A stretch of 64,000 bases of DNA from CALMEC01 sp963777565 (GCA_963777565.1 CAVZQZ010000011.1:57834-121833), one strand, 5' to 3'; positions 26,955 through 37,412 are shown, numbered from the stretch's first letter. Notes: generated by a model not told the origin, from the letters alone. A program made the numbers and translations.

Positions 26955-28481
26955 TCAGATGGAGACCGGAGCCTCCGCCGCCTGGACATCCTCCTCGTAG
27001 GCGCGCAGGGGCGGAGCGTCGAGGGGGCAGCTCGAGCACGCAGCCGGCTGCTCCTCATCCCCTCGTGACGGATTGCGGATCGTGACGGCGGCCAGCAGGC
27101 CGCCGGCGGCACAGACGGCCGCCGCGATGAGCATTCCCTGGGTGAAGCCGTCGCTGAAGGTCGCCGCGTCGAACGCGTCGGTGGCGGAGATCCCCGCGGC
27201 GGCGGGAATGACGGCGACGGCGATGAGGCCGCCGATGCGCGCGACGGCGTTGTTGACCGCGGCCGAGACGCCGGCGTGTGCCTCGCCGCCGGCGCTCAGC
27301 ACCGTCGAGGTGAGCGGGGCGACCGTGAGCGACAGGCCCAACGCGAAGACCACCACCCCCGGCAGCACCGTCTCCGTGTAGGTACTCGATGCGTCGATGC
27401 GAGACAGCAGCGCGAGCCCGACCGCGGCGAGGATCGGTCCCGCGCTCATCGGCAGCCGCGGGCCGATGCGCTGCGCCAGGCGGCCGGCGCGGGCCGAGAG
27501 CAGCAGCATCACGATCGTCATCGGCACCAGCGCGGCGCCGGCCTCGAGCGGCGTGAACCCGACGGTGCGCTGCAGCTGGATCGGGAGCAGGAAGAGCGCG
27601 CCGCCGAGGGCCGCGTAGACCACGAACGTCACCGCGTTGGCGGAGCTGAATTGGCGAGACGAGAAGAGCTCGAGCGGCACCAGGGCGCCCTCCCGGCCGC
27701 GCTCGAGCAGGATGAAGGCCGCGAGCCCCGCCAGGCCGAGGAGAATGGATCCCACCACGACCGGCGAGTCCCAACCCCGTTGCGGGCCCTCGGTGAGCCC
27801 GTAGGTGCCGGCTGCGAGGCCGAGCGCGGTCACGGCCGCGGCGCGCAGGTCGAGCGGGGTCGTGCGCACGCTCTCATCGCGGGTCTCCGGCACGTGGCGC
27901 GTCGCGACCAACACGACCCCGGCGGCGATCGGCAGGTTGATGAGGAAGATCAGCCGCCACGACGCCGCCTGGATCAGGTAGCCGCCCACGAACGGTCCGA
28001 GCGCTCCGGCGATCCCGCCCAGCCCCGACCATGCGCCGACGGCGGCGCCACGGTCGTCGCGGTGGAAGCTCGCCTCGATGATCGCCAGGCTGCCCGGAGT
28101 GAGCATCGCGGCACCCGCGCCCTGCAACCCGCGCGCCGCGATGAGCACCTCGGAGCTCGGCGCGATCCCGCAGATGAGCGACGCCAGCGCGAACCACACC
28201 GCCCCGACGCAGAAGATCCGGCGCCGACCGAAATGATCGCCGAGCGAACCTCCGAGGAGGAGGAGCCCCCCGAGCGCGAGCGTGTAGGCGTTGACCGTCC
28301 ACTGCAAGCCGGTGAGGCCGGCGTCGAGGTCCTCGCCGATTGTCGGGAGCGCGATGTTGACCACCGTGGCGTCGAGGAACGCCATACTCGTCCCGAGCAC
28401 CGTCGCCAGAAGCACCCATCGTCCCCGCGTGGACCGGTAGCGGATGCCCGGACCCGCGGCGAGGGGGACGGCGACGCTCAC
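26955..28481 (-). CDS. MFS multidrug efflux transporter, DHA2 (14-TM) type
   Basis: This 508-residue major facilitator protein is of the EmrB/QacA type with 14 predicted membrane helices. Family motifs are LDATVVNIALPTI in helix 1, motif A GSLGDHFGRRRIF, motif B RGLQGAGAAMLTPGSLAII and motif C GGIAGALGPFVGGYL. It should be a proton-driven exporter of hydrophobic compounds; the substrate is unknown. GTG 28481 overlaps the stop of the upstream hydrolase gene by 4 nt and is the last gene of the fpg operon. The C-terminal tail contains CSSC and is acidic. Confidence 0.9.
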   Translation of the reverse strand: MSVAVPLAAGPGIRYRSTRGRWVLLATVLGTSMAFLDATVVNIALPTIGEDLDAGLTGLQWTVNAYTLALGGLLLLGGSLGDHFGRRRIFCVGAVWFALASLICGIAPSSEVLIAARGLQGAGAAMLTPGSLAIIEASFHRDDRGAAVGAWSGLGGIAGALGPFVGGYLIQAASWRLIFLINLPIAAGVVLVATRHVPETRDESVRTTPLDLRAAAVTALGLAAGTYGLTEGPQRGWDSPVVVGSILLGLAGLAAFILLERGREGALVPLELFSSRQFSSANAVTFVVYAALGGALFLLPIQLQRTVGFTPLEAGAALVPMTIVMLLLSARAGRLAQRIGPRLPMSAGPILAAVGLALLSRIDASSTYTETVLPGVVVFALGLSLTVAPLTSTVLSAGGEAHAGVSAAVNNAVARIGGLIAVAVIPAAAGISATDAFDAATFSDGFTQGMLIAAAVCAAGGLLAAVTIRNPSRGDEEQPAACSSCPLDAPPLRAYEEDVQAAEAPVSI

Positions 28482-29158
28482 GGCACCAACTGCTCCGCCG
28501 GCGCGCGGGCGGCGGCGCCGGCCACGACCGCCCGAACGTGTCGCGCCCATGCCGCGGCCCTGGGCATCGGGATCAACGTTCCCCACGGCGCGCGGAGCGC
28601 GATCGGGTGGATTGCACCGGGGATCGTCGTGTATGTGCCTCGCGCGCCGAGCGCCAGAAGCCGTTCGAACCCTCTGCGCGAGCTGTCCGGGCTGACGCCC
28701 GGGATGCCGGGGAGATTGCGGTCGAGCGAGCCGTGAAACATCGCGACGTCGCGGCCCCGCATGCCCGTCATGTCGAGCCGGTCGGGAAGCCACGGGGCCA
28801 GGCCGACCACCTGCCGCACCAACGGGTGGCCTGCGATCGCAGCGGTGACCGCCCCGCCCATGGAGTAGCCCACCAGCACGACCTCGCGGGCGCCGGCCGC
28901 CGCGACCGCCTCGAGCGCGGCGTGGCCGTCGTCGATGCACATCTCGAGCTGCCGCCAGGAGCGCACCCGGTAGCGCACCTCCGCCCACCCGACGTCGGGG
29001 AGCTCGGGCGCGCACCGGCGCACCAGCAGCTCGACGCTGGCGCTCCAGGTGCCGGGGAGCTCGCGGCCGGTGCCGCCGTTGAGGCACAGCGCGACGAGCC
29101 CGTCGCCTCGACCGGTCATGCGGATCCGGGCGCCGGTGGCGAGCTCCTGGGCGCTCAC
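28478..29158 (-). CDS. alpha/beta hydrolase-like protein
   Basis: This 226-residue probable alpha/beta hydrolase has the nucleophile elbow GYSMGGAVT (catalytic serine near residue 108), with VALCLNGGTG as the likely oxyanion region and a late histidine in PGAIHPIAL. The motif DGHAALEAVAAAGAREVVLVG precedes the elbow as in dienelactone-hydrolase-like enzymes. The substrate is unknown. GTG 29158 is chosen because it overlaps the fpg stop by 4 nt; a longer frame from 29281 would run through the fpg coding region. The stop overlaps the MFS start. Confidence 0.75.
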   Translation of the reverse strand: MSAQELATGARIRMTGRGDGLVALCLNGGTGRELPGTWSASVELLVRRCAPELPDVGWAEVRYRVRSWRQLEMCIDDGHAALEAVAAAGAREVVLVGYSMGGAVTAAIAGHPLVRQVVGLAPWLPDRLDMTGMRGRDVAMFHGSLDRNLPGIPGVSPDSSRRGFERLLALGARGTYTTIPGAIHPIALRAPWGTLIPMPRAAAWARHVRAVVAGAAARAPAEQLVP

Positions 29159-30003
29159 CGCAGCAGCCGGCTCATGCGGCGGTCGGCGAGTTTGCGCCCA
29201 CCGTTCTGACAATCCGGGCAGTACACGAGTTCGTACCCTTCGTAGGAGACACGTTCCAAGGTACGTCCGCAGCGCAGGCATGGATCACCGAAGTGGCGGT
29301 GAACCGCGGTGACGCGCTCCTCTCGGTCGGGGAGGTTCGTGGTGATCCGCACACGCGCGCGCTCGAGCGCCTGCCCCAGCACCGCATCGGCGGCCGCGGC
29401 GAGCCGCTCGCACTCCTCGTTTGTCAACCGATCGGTTCGGGCGAACGGGGGCAGGCGGGCGGCCCACATGATCTCGCTGCCGTATGCGCGGCCGATGCCC
29501 GCGACCCGCCGGCCGTCTCGCAGCGCCGTGTGCAGCCGGGCCGGCGGGGTGGCGAGCCGCTCCTTCCACGCCGCCGGGGAGAGGCCGATGGGCTCCGGCC
29601 CGAGTGCGGCGAGCGGAGGGTGTTCGCCCAGCGACCCGGTCGGGATGACGTGCGCGCTCGCCCGGTGCTCCGTGGCGGCCTCCCGGAGCCGGAGCTCGTC
29701 TCCGCCGTCGAGCCGCACGGAGAGGGCGGCGGACCGCCCCGGGCGCGTCGAGGCGGCCTTCGCGAGCCCCAGCCGGCCGCCCTGCATGAGGTGCATGACG
29801 AGGGTGAGCGGTCCCGCCTCGACGCCCATGATCTTGCCGCGGCGCCACACGCGCGTGATCGTCGCCCCGGTCAGGGCCTCGAGCGGGGGCTCGGCGGTCT
29901 TGAGGGTCGAGGGCAGCCACGCCCGGGCGCCCTCGATTCGCCGTCCGGCGCAGGCGGCGGTGAGCCCCTCCGCCAGGGCCTGGAGCTCCGGAAGCTCAGG
30001 CAC
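29155..30003 (-). CDS. formamidopyrimidine-DNA glycosylase (Fpg/Nei family)
   Basis: This is a 282-residue DNA repair glycosylase/AP lyase. The N-terminus MPELPELQ supplies the catalytic proline and the glutamate. Other marks are RVWRRGKIMGVEAGPLTLVMHLMQGGRL, the H2TH region IGRAYGSEIMWAARLPPFA and a C-terminal zinc finger CLRC-x16-CPDC. Mature Fpg usually has HLGMTGRL; the variant here and the NE motif cannot separate Fpg from Nei with certainty. GTG 30003 is forced by the P2-E3 requirement. The gene is divergent from deoC. Confidence 0.88.
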   Translation of the reverse strand: MPELPELQALAEGLTAACAGRRIEGARAWLPSTLKTAEPPLEALTGATITRVWRRGKIMGVEAGPLTLVMHLMQGGRLGLAKAASTRPGRSAALSVRLDGGDELRLREAATEHRASAHVIPTGSLGEHPPLAALGPEPIGLSPAAWKERLATPPARLHTALRDGRRVAGIGRAYGSEIMWAARLPPFARTDRLTNEECERLAAAADAVLGQALERARVRITTNLPDREERVTAVHRHFGDPCLRCGRTLERVSYEGYELVYCPDCQNGGRKLADRRMSRLLR

Positions 30004-30025
30004 GGGTAGGGATTCCCGCTGTCGC

Positions 30026-30031
30026 TATACT
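30026..30031 (+). promoter_or_regulatory. probable -10 element for the deoC-trp operon
   Basis: TATACT matches the -10 consensus well and lies between the divergent fpg and deoC genes. Transcription would begin at about 30038, next to an ATG at 30039, suggesting a leaderless or nearly leaderless message. No good -35 hexamer is visible at the proper distance. Confidence 0.5.
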
Positions 30032-30038
30032 CGCCGCG

Positions 30039-30068
30039 ATGTCGGTGTCCGCCTCTGGAGACTCCTGA
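30039..30068 (+). CDS. possible 9-codon leader peptide or displaced N-terminus of deoC
   Basis: ATG 30039 opens a short frame (MSVSASGDS-stop) that begins right at the expected transcription start after TATACT and ends with TGA overlapping the CTG from which deoC homology runs. It may be a leader that couples translation into deoC, or the true deoC N-terminus separated by a one-base deletion near 30064. Sequence alone cannot decide. Confidence 0.35.
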   Translation: MSVSASGDS

Positions 30069-30757
30069 TCCAACCCGAGGAGCTCGCGAAGACGATTGAT
30101 CACACGCTCCTGGATGTGCGCGCCACCCAGGCGGACATTGAGCGTGTGTGCGACGAGGCGCGGGAGCATCACTTCGCGACGGTGTGCTCGTTCCCGACGT
30201 TCCTGCCGGTCATGGCGCAGCGCCTGCACGGCTGCGACGTCAAGACCTGCGCCGTGATCTCGTACCCGTACGGAGCCGACCTGCCGCAGGCGAAGATCAA
30301 CGCCGCGGAGCAAGCCGTCACGGCGGGAGCGGACGAGCTGGACGTGTGTATGAACATCATCGCGCTCCGCTCGGGTGACTTCGGGTTCGTCCGGAGCGAG
30401 CTGTCGACCCTCGTCCGCGCGGTCCACTCACGCGCGGTCAACGACGCTCGCGGCACCGTCATCGTGAAGGTCATCATCGAGGCACCCTACCTCGACGACA
30501 AGCTCAAGCGCCTCGCCTGCAAGATCGTCGCGGATGCGGGGGCCGATTTCGCGAAGACGGCGACCGGTGTCGGCACGCAGGCCGTCGTCGAGGACGTCGA
30601 GCTCATGCGCGAAGCCCTTCCCGAGGGGGTCGGCGTCAAGGCCGCGGGCGGCATCCGCACCCTCGAGACGGCCGAGGCCATGATCAACGCCGGGGCGTCC
30701 CGGATCGGGACCGGCTCCGCGGTCAAGATCATGAAGGAGCTCCTGAAGTCGGGATGA
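30065..30757 (+). CDS. deoC: deoxyribose-phosphate aldolase
   Basis: This Schiff-base aldolase splits deoxyribose 5-phosphate into acetaldehyde and glyceraldehyde 3-phosphate. About 230 residues are recognisable: EELAKTIDHTLLD, ELDVCMNI, VIVKVIIEAPYL (reactive lysine in the VKV strand), FAKTATG (second lysine) and GVKAAGGIRT. The start is odd: no ATG, GTG or TTG is in frame near the N-terminus. CTG 30065 is used here; it overlaps by 4 nt the stop of a 9-codon frame starting at ATG 30039. A single missing base would instead join that ATG to deoC. The stop overlaps hisIE by 4 nt. Confidence 0.85.
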   Translation: MIQPEELAKTIDHTLLDVRATQADIERVCDEAREHHFATVCSFPTFLPVMAQRLHGCDVKTCAVISYPYGADLPQAKINAAEQAVTAGADELDVCMNIIALRSGDFGFVRSELSTLVRAVHSRAVNDARGTVIVKVIIEAPYLDDKLKRLACKIVADAGADFAKTATGVGTQAVVEDVELMREALPEGVGVKAAGGIRTLETAEAMINAGASRIGTGSAVKIMKELLKSG

Positions 30758-31388
30758 GCTCCGTCGATGTCGAGCCAGACGTGCTCGCCCGCGTCCGGTA
30801 CGGCGCCGACGGGCTCGTGCCGGCCATCGTGCAGGACTCCACCAGCGGGCGGGTGCTGACCCACGCCTGGATGAACGCGGAGTCGCTCACGCTCACGATC
30901 GAACGGGGCGAGACCTGGTTCTGGTCGCGGTCCCGGCAGGAGCTGTGGCACAAGGGCGCGACGAGCGGCAACACCCAGCGGGTCAGGGGGATCCTGCTCG
31001 ACTGCGACGGCGACGCGCTCGTCGTGCTCGTCGATCAGACCGGCGTGGCGTGCCACACCGGCGCCCCGTCGTGCTTCTTCGACCGGCTCGCCGGCGGCGA
31101 CGCCCAGCCCTTCGCCGCCCTCGCCGAGCTCGCCCGCGTCATCGACGAGCGTGCCGATGCCGCCGACCCGGATGCGTCGTACACCGCGCGGCTGCTCGCA
31201 AAGGGCATCGACACGGTCTGCAAGAAGGTGGGGGAGGAGGCCACCGAGGTCGTCCTCGCCGCGAAGGGGTCGGAGCACGGCCAGGTCGTCTACGAGAGCG
31301 CCGACCTGCTCTACCACCTCGCGGTGCTGTGGCGCGCCGCCGGGGTGCAGTTCGACGAGGTCGCCGCCGAGCTGGAGTCCCGGCGCCG

Positions 31389-31392
<4 letters not shown>
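30754..31392 (+). CDS. hisIE: bifunctional phosphoribosyl-AMP cyclohydrolase / phosphoribosyl-ATP pyrophosphatase
   Basis: These are histidine biosynthesis steps 2 and 3 on one chain of 212 residues. The HisI domain (residues about 10-115) has MNAESL, WFWSRSRQELWHKGATSGN and the zinc-site LDCDGDALVVLVDQTGVACHTG with its cysteines. The HisE domain (about 120-205) has the all-alpha pyrophosphohydrolase motif KKVGEEATEVVLAAK and ESADLLYHLAVLW. ATG 30754 overlaps deoC by 4 nt. It sits among tryptophan genes rather than the his operon. Confidence 0.92.
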
Positions 31393-32921
<1,529 letters not shown>

Positions 32922-32932
32922 GAGAAGGCCCG

Positions 32933-33508
32933 ATGAACCCACGCGTCGTCCTCGTCGACAACTACGACAGCTTCACCTACAACCTGTTCCAGTACCTCTC
33001 GGAGCAGGGCGCCGAGGTGCTCGTGCACCGCCACGACATGATCGACCTCCCGGGCCTCGATGCGCTCGCGCCCACCCACCTGGTCATCTCGCCCGGGCCC
33101 AAGACCCCCGACGAGGCGGGCATCTCCGTCGACGCCATCCGCCACTTCGCCGGCCGGGTGCCGGTGCTCGGCGTCTGCCTCGGCCACCAGGCGATCGGGC
33201 AGGCCTTCGGCGGGAGGATCGTCCGCGGCGCCGAGCCGGTTCACGGGAAGACCAGCGAGATCGTGCACGACGGGAAGACGCTGTTCGCGGGGATCGAGAA
33301 CCCGATGACGGCCACGCGCTACCACTCGCTGATCGTCGAGGGCGACCTGCCGGAGGAGCTCGAGGTGTCGGCCTGGTGCGACGGTGACGTGATCATGGGG
33401 CTCCGCCACCGGGAGCTGCCGGTCGAAGGGGTGCAGTTCCACCCCGAGTCCATCCTCACCGCGGCGGGCAAGCGGCTGCTTGCGAACTTCCTCGGGATGG
33501 CCGCGTGA
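32933..33508 (+). CDS. trpG: anthranilate synthase glutamine amidotransferase component
   Basis: This 191-residue class I glutamine amidotransferase has DNYDSFTYNL, the oxyanion-region SPGPKTPDEAG, the nucleophile motif VLGVCLGHQAIG and the catalytic VQFHPES. It feeds ammonia to TrpE; in many bacteria such a subunit also serves para-aminobenzoate synthase. A strong GGAGAAGG ribosome-binding site precedes ATG 32933. The stop overlaps trpD by 4 nt. Confidence 0.93.
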   Translation: MNPRVVLVDNYDSFTYNLFQYLSEQGAEVLVHRHDMIDLPGLDALAPTHLVISPGPKTPDEAGISVDAIRHFAGRVPVLGVCLGHQAIGQAFGGRIVRGAEPVHGKTSEIVHDGKTLFAGIENPMTATRYHSLIVEGDLPEELEVSAWCDGDVIMGLRHRELPVEGVQFHPESILTAAGKRLLANFLGMAA

Positions 33509-34536
33509 GCGTCGCCGCGCAGATCGACCGGCTCCTGGCCGGTGAGGACCTCGGTCGCGAGGGCGCCGCGGAGGTGCTCGACCTGATCATGGCGGGCGAG
33601 GTCGACCCGGTCCAGACCGGGGCGTTCCTCGTCGCGCTGCGCGCCAAGGGCGAGACCGCAGCCGAGCTCGCCGGGCTGGCATCCGTGGTCCGGGCACGCA
33701 GCGAGGCCGTCGTCACGGCCCGCACGCCCCTGGTCGACACCTGCGGGACTGGCGGCGGGCGCGCCACGTTCAACGTCTCGACGACGGCGGCGTTCGTCGT
33801 GGCGGGAGCCGGCGTGCCGGTGGCGAAGCACGGCAACCGCTCCGCGACGTCCCGCAGCGGCAGCGCGGACGTGCTCGAGGCGCTCGGGGCCCGCATCGAC
33901 CTCACTCCCGATGCCGTGGCCGCGTGCCTCGAGCGCACGGGAATCGGGTTCATGTTCGCTCCCGCGCACCACCCGGCATTTCGCCACATCGTTCCGGTGC
34001 GCCGCGCGCTCGGCGTGCGCACGATCTTCAACCTGCTCGGGCCGCTCACCAATCCCGCGGGCGTTCGCCGTCAGGTCATCGGCGTGTCGGACCCGGCCTA
34101 CCTGGAGCGCCTCGGGGAGGCACTCCACGCCCTGGGCGTGGACCACGCCCTCGTGGTCGCCGCGCGGGACGGCATGGACGAGATCTCGACGGAGGCGCCG
34201 ACCGATGTCGTGGAGGTGAGGCCCGAGGGCCTTCGCCGGTGGCGGATCGACCCTGCCGCATTCGGCATCGCCGCGCCCCACCCGGCGGCGATCGCGGGCG
34301 GCGAGCCGGCCGACAACGCCGCGGTCGTCACGGCGGTTCTCGAGGGCGGGCTGGGCGGGGCGGCCGACCTCGTGGCGCTCAACGCCGCCGCGGCGATCTT
34401 CGTGTCGGGCGAGGTGGCGTCGCTGGACGAGGGGTTCGCGGCGGCCCATGAGAGCCTGGCGAGCGGGCGGGCCGGCGAGCGGCTCGCGGCGTTCGTCGTG
34501 GCCACCAATGAGCTGGCGCCGGCGGTCGTGGGGTAG
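33505..34536 (+). CDS. trpD: anthranilate phosphoribosyltransferase
   Basis: This enzyme transfers phosphoribose from PRPP to anthranilate. The 343-residue product has the PRPP loop DTCGTGGGRATFNVST, KHGNRSATSRSGSADVLEALG, the anthranilate-site HHPAFRHIVPVRRALGVRTIFNLLGPLTNPA and GMDEIS. The start is GTG overlapping trpG by 4 nt. The order trpE-G-D-C is conserved; trpB, trpA and trpF are not in the window. Confidence 0.94.
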   Translation: MSVAAQIDRLLAGEDLGREGAAEVLDLIMAGEVDPVQTGAFLVALRAKGETAAELAGLASVVRARSEAVVTARTPLVDTCGTGGGRATFNVSTTAAFVVAGAGVPVAKHGNRSATSRSGSADVLEALGARIDLTPDAVAACLERTGIGFMFAPAHHPAFRHIVPVRRALGVRTIFNLLGPLTNPAGVRRQVIGVSDPAYLERLGEALHALGVDHALVVAARDGMDEISTEAPTDVVEVRPEGLRRWRIDPAAFGIAAPHPAAIAGGEPADNAAVVTAVLEGGLGGAADLVALNAAAAIFVSGEVASLDEGFAAAHESLASGRAGERLAAFVVATNELAPAVVG

Positions 34537-34549
34537 CAAGGGGGAGCGC

Positions 34550-35332
34550 GTGGGATTCCTGGAGGACATTGTCGAGGCGACGCACGCCGAGATCGGCCGC
34601 CGCAGGGCGGAGCGCCCCATCGAGGCGCTTGCCGAAGGACTCGAGCCGCCGCGCCGCGGACGGCCGTTCTCGGAGGCGCTCATCGCGCCGGGCGTGTCGC
34701 TGATCGCCGAGATGAAGCGGGCGAGCCCGTCCCGCGGTCCGATCCGCCCCGGCGCGAGCGTCACCGAGATCGTCCGCGCCTACGAGACCGGGGGCGCGTC
34801 CGCGTGCTCAATCCTCACCGAGGGGCAGTTCTTCGGCGGGAGCCTCGACGACCTGCGCGAAGCGCGTGCGGCGGTGTCGCTGCCCCTGCTTCGCAAGGAC
34901 TTCATCGTCGACGAGTACCAGCTCGTCGAGGCCCGCCTCGCCGGCGCCGACGCCGCGCTCCTGATCGTGGCCGCCACCGGGCCCGAGCTTCTGGGCGACC
35001 TCCTGCACTTCGGGCACGAGCTCGGCCTGGACCTCCTGGTCGAGGTGCACGACGAGGACGACGTCGAGATCGCGGTCGAGGCCGGAGCCGAGATCGTCGG
35101 GATCAACAACCGCAACCTCAAGACCCTCGAGGTGGATCCAGACACGGCCCTCCGGCTGCTGTCCGACATCCCGGCCGGCACCGTCGTGGTCGCCGAGTCC
35201 GGCATCTCCGACCCGGCCGACGTTCGGCGGCTCGAGGAGGCCGGGGTCGACGCCATCCTGGTGGGCGAGGCCCTCATGTCCGCGCCGGACCCGGCGCAGG
35301 CTGCTCGGCTGCTTCTCGGCAACGCAGGCTGA
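34550..35332 (+). CDS. trpC: indole-3-glycerol phosphate synthase
   Basis: This (beta/alpha)8 enzyme closes the indole ring in tryptophan synthesis. The 260-residue product shows SLIAEMKRASPSRG (catalytic lysine), LTEGQFFGGSLDDL, LLRKDFIVDEYQL, IVGINNRNLKTLEVD and VAESGISDPADV with the final GEALM. GTG 34550 is preceded by GGGGAG at 7 nt spacing, whereas upstream frame sequence is trpD in another phase. It is probably the last gene of the trp unit. Confidence 0.93.
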   Translation: MGFLEDIVEATHAEIGRRRAERPIEALAEGLEPPRRGRPFSEALIAPGVSLIAEMKRASPSRGPIRPGASVTEIVRAYETGGASACSILTEGQFFGGSLDDLREARAAVSLPLLRKDFIVDEYQLVEARLAGADAALLIVAATGPELLGDLLHFGHELGLDLLVEVHDEDDVEIAVEAGAEIVGINNRNLKTLEVDPDTALRLLSDIPAGTVVVAESGISDPADVRRLEEAGVDAILVGEALMSAPDPAQAARLLLGNAG

Positions 35333-35391
35333 TCGTCCCGTATTGCCCCCCGTCCTGCGTCGGCGGCCGTGGGCGGCGCTACATTGCGGGA

Positions 35392-36018
35392 GTGGAGTCG
35401 CCGGAACCGGGTGCGCCCGACACGGGTGGGTGGAGTCGCGGCCGCGTCGTCGGCCTCACGGTCGGCTGCATCCTGGCGGCCGGTCTCGTCATCCTGCTGA
35501 TCCTCGGCCTCGTCAAGAGCGACGAGGACCTGTCGCGCGGCATCGACCGGCGCATCGCCGACAACCAGGCGGTCATGGCACCCGACTTCAGCCTCGCGGT
35601 GCTCCATCCCGGGGGCAACGTGACGGGTGACGGCGGCCGGCTGTCGCTCGCGTCCCTGCGCGGACGGCCCGTCGTGCTGAATCTCTGGGCCTCGTGGTGC
35701 GACCCGTGCAAGGAGGAGGCGCCGATCCTCGAGTCCCTCTGGACGCGATACTCGCCGAGAGGCGTCGTGGTGCTGGGCGTCAACACTCAGGACATCACGA
35801 GCGACGCGAAGGCCTTCATCAGTCGGTACAAGCTCACGTTTCCCTCGGTCCGTGACGGCACCGACGCCACGCAGCGCAAGTTCGGCACCGCGCAGCTGCC
35901 CGAGACGTTCGTGATCGATCCGGACGGGCGCATGCGGTTGCTCCCGTACAGAGGCGGCATCACCGAGGCGTCGGGCCGCGAGATCGCCGCCCATCTCGAC
36001 CAGGTGCTCGGCCCGTGA
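35392..36018 (+). CDS. membrane-anchored thioredoxin-like protein (CcmG/ResA type)
   Basis: This 208-residue protein has an N-terminal membrane anchor (about residues 22-42) and an extracytoplasmic thioredoxin fold with the active site WASWCDPCKEEAP. The APDFSL and LPETFVIDPDGRM strands are typical of CcmG/ResA reductants used in cytochrome c maturation. Its stop overlaps ccmH by 4 nt, supporting that role. GTG 35392 is preceded closely by a TACATT -10-like hexamer at 35380, so the message may be nearly leaderless. Confidence 0.87.
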   Translation: MESPEPGAPDTGGWSRGRVVGLTVGCILAAGLVILLILGLVKSDEDLSRGIDRRIADNQAVMAPDFSLAVLHPGGNVTGDGGRLSLASLRGRPVVLNLWASWCDPCKEEAPILESLWTRYSPRGVVVLGVNTQDITSDAKAFISRYKLTFPSVRDGTDATQRKFGTAQLPETFVIDPDGRMRLLPYRGGITEASGREIAAHLDQVLGP

Positions 36019-36461
36019 GGCGGCTTGCGGCGCTGGTCCTCGCTGCGGCGATGCTGCTCGCGCCCGCGTCGGCGCTCGGGCTGACCGTCACGGAGGTCGC
36101 CGAGGAGCTTCGCTGCCCCACCTGCAACGCCCCGCTGGAGGTGTCGAACGCCCCCGTCGCGCAGCGCATGAAGGCGCAGATCGCCGAGCGCATCGCCCAG
36201 GGGCGTACGAAGGACCAGATCAAGGCGGAGTTCGTGGCGGAGTTCGGCCGGGGCGTGCTCACGACCCCGCCCACGAAGGGCTTCGACCTGGTCGCGTGGA
36301 TCGTTCCGATATTGGCGGTCGCGATCGGGCTCTGTTCCATTCCGTTCATCACCCGCGCGTGGGCGAAGCGCCGCCCGCGCACTGAGGCGGCGCCCGTCGC
36401 GCTCACCAGCGAGGATCGCGCGCGCATCGAGCGGGAGCTGGACGCCTTCGGCGACGGGTAG
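36015..36461 (+). CDS. ccmH: cytochrome c-type biogenesis protein CcmH/CycL
   Basis: This 148-residue protein has a signal peptide (MRRLAALVLAAAMLLAPASALG), the CcmH redox motif EELRCPTCN near residue 34, the MKAQIAERIAQGRTKDQIKAEFVAEFG helices and one C-terminal membrane helix. It takes part in handling the reduced apocytochrome heme-binding cysteines, together with the thioredoxin-like protein encoded just upstream. GTG 36015 overlaps that gene by 4 nt. Other ccm genes are not in this window. Confidence 0.9.
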   Translation: MRRLAALVLAAAMLLAPASALGLTVTEVAEELRCPTCNAPLEVSNAPVAQRMKAQIAERIAQGRTKDQIKAEFVAEFGRGVLTTPPTKGFDLVAWIVPILAVAIGLCSIPFITRAWAKRRPRTEAAPVALTSEDRARIERELDAFGDG

Positions 36462-36468
36462 CCACGGC

Positions 36469-37362
36469 GTGGCGAAGATCCTCGTCGGGACCGCCTCGTG
36501 GACCGACCCGGAGTTCATCAAGGCCGGGTGGTACCCGCCGGAGGTCAAGAACGACGCCGAGGGGCGCCTTCGCTACTACGCCGAGCGGTTCCCGATGGTC
36601 GAGGTGAACGCGAGCTTCTACGCGCTCCCCACGATCGAGACCGTCGCGGCATGGGCGGAGCGCACCCCGCCGGACTTCCGCTTCCACGTCAAAGCACACC
36701 AGGTGATCTCCGGGCATCCGAGCGACCCGGGGCGCCTTCCGGCGCCGCTTCGCAACCTTCCGGCCGAGCTCGACGCAAAGGGCCGGATCCGCCGGCCGAG
36801 CCGGGAGCTGCGCGACGCGGTGATCGACACGCTCCTCGAGGCCTGCGGTCCGCTCGGCGACAAGCTCGGGGCGATCCTCGTGCAGCTCCCGCCGTTCGTG
36901 GTCTCCGGTGAGCGCCAGCGCGACGAGCTCGCGCGAATCCTGAGCCGCCTGCGCCCCGTCCGGGCGGCCGTGGAGTTCCGCCACCGCTCCTGGGTGGCGC
37001 CCGGGGAGCGGGAGCGAGCCGTCGCCCTCCTCGCCGAGCACGACGCCGCATGGGTCTGCGTCGACGCGCCCCGGACCGAGGCCATGAGCGCCATGCCGCC
37101 GGTCGTGGAGGTCACCTCGCCGGCGCTCGCCTACGTGCGGATGCACGGTCGCAACGCCACCGCCTGGACTCGGGGCCGGACCGTGGCCGAGCGCTTCGAC
37201 TACGAGTACGCCGACCGGGAGCTCGAGGAATGGGTCGACCCGGTGCTCGATATGGCGGAGCGCGCCCAGGAGGTCGCAGTGGTCATGAACAACAACGCCC
37301 GCGACTACGCCCTGCAGGCGGCGGGCCGGTTCGCCGAGTTGATTTCCCTGCAGAGGCGCTGA
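36469..37362 (+). CDS. DUF72-family protein
   Basis: This 297-residue DUF72 protein with a TIM-barrel-like fold shows ILVGTASWTDPEFIKAGWYPPE at the start, YYAERFPMVEVNASFYALP, the FRFHVKAHQVIS strand, AVEFRHRSW and the AYVRMHGRNA ending. The biochemical function of the family is not established. It follows ccmH by 7 nt. Its last 85 bp and about 30 bp past the stop are duplicated in degenerate form about 1 kb downstream. Confidence 0.88.
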   Translation: MAKILVGTASWTDPEFIKAGWYPPEVKNDAEGRLRYYAERFPMVEVNASFYALPTIETVAAWAERTPPDFRFHVKAHQVISGHPSDPGRLPAPLRNLPAELDAKGRIRRPSRELRDAVIDTLLEACGPLGDKLGAILVQLPPFVVSGERQRDELARILSRLRPVRAAVEFRHRSWVAPGERERAVALLAEHDAAWVCVDAPRTEAMSAMPPVVEVTSPALAYVRMHGRNATAWTRGRTVAERFDYEYADRELEEWVDPVLDMAERAQEVAVVMNNNARDYALQAAGRFAELISLQRR

Positions 37363-37392
37363 TTCGCACCATTCGCCGTTCGGAGCGTTGAG
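37278..37392 (+). repeat. duplicated segment, copy 1 (3' end of DUF72 gene)
   Basis: This stretch from GGTCATGAACAACAACGCCC through the stop codon to TTCGGAGCGTTGAGC recurs at 38310-38423 with roughly one difference in five bases and a one-base gap. The similarity continues past the stop codon, so it is a DNA duplication, not protein convergence. The two copies flank a minus-strand gene. Confidence 0.8.
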
Positions 37393-37412
37393 CCCCGCCC
37401 AGAGGCGGCTTG

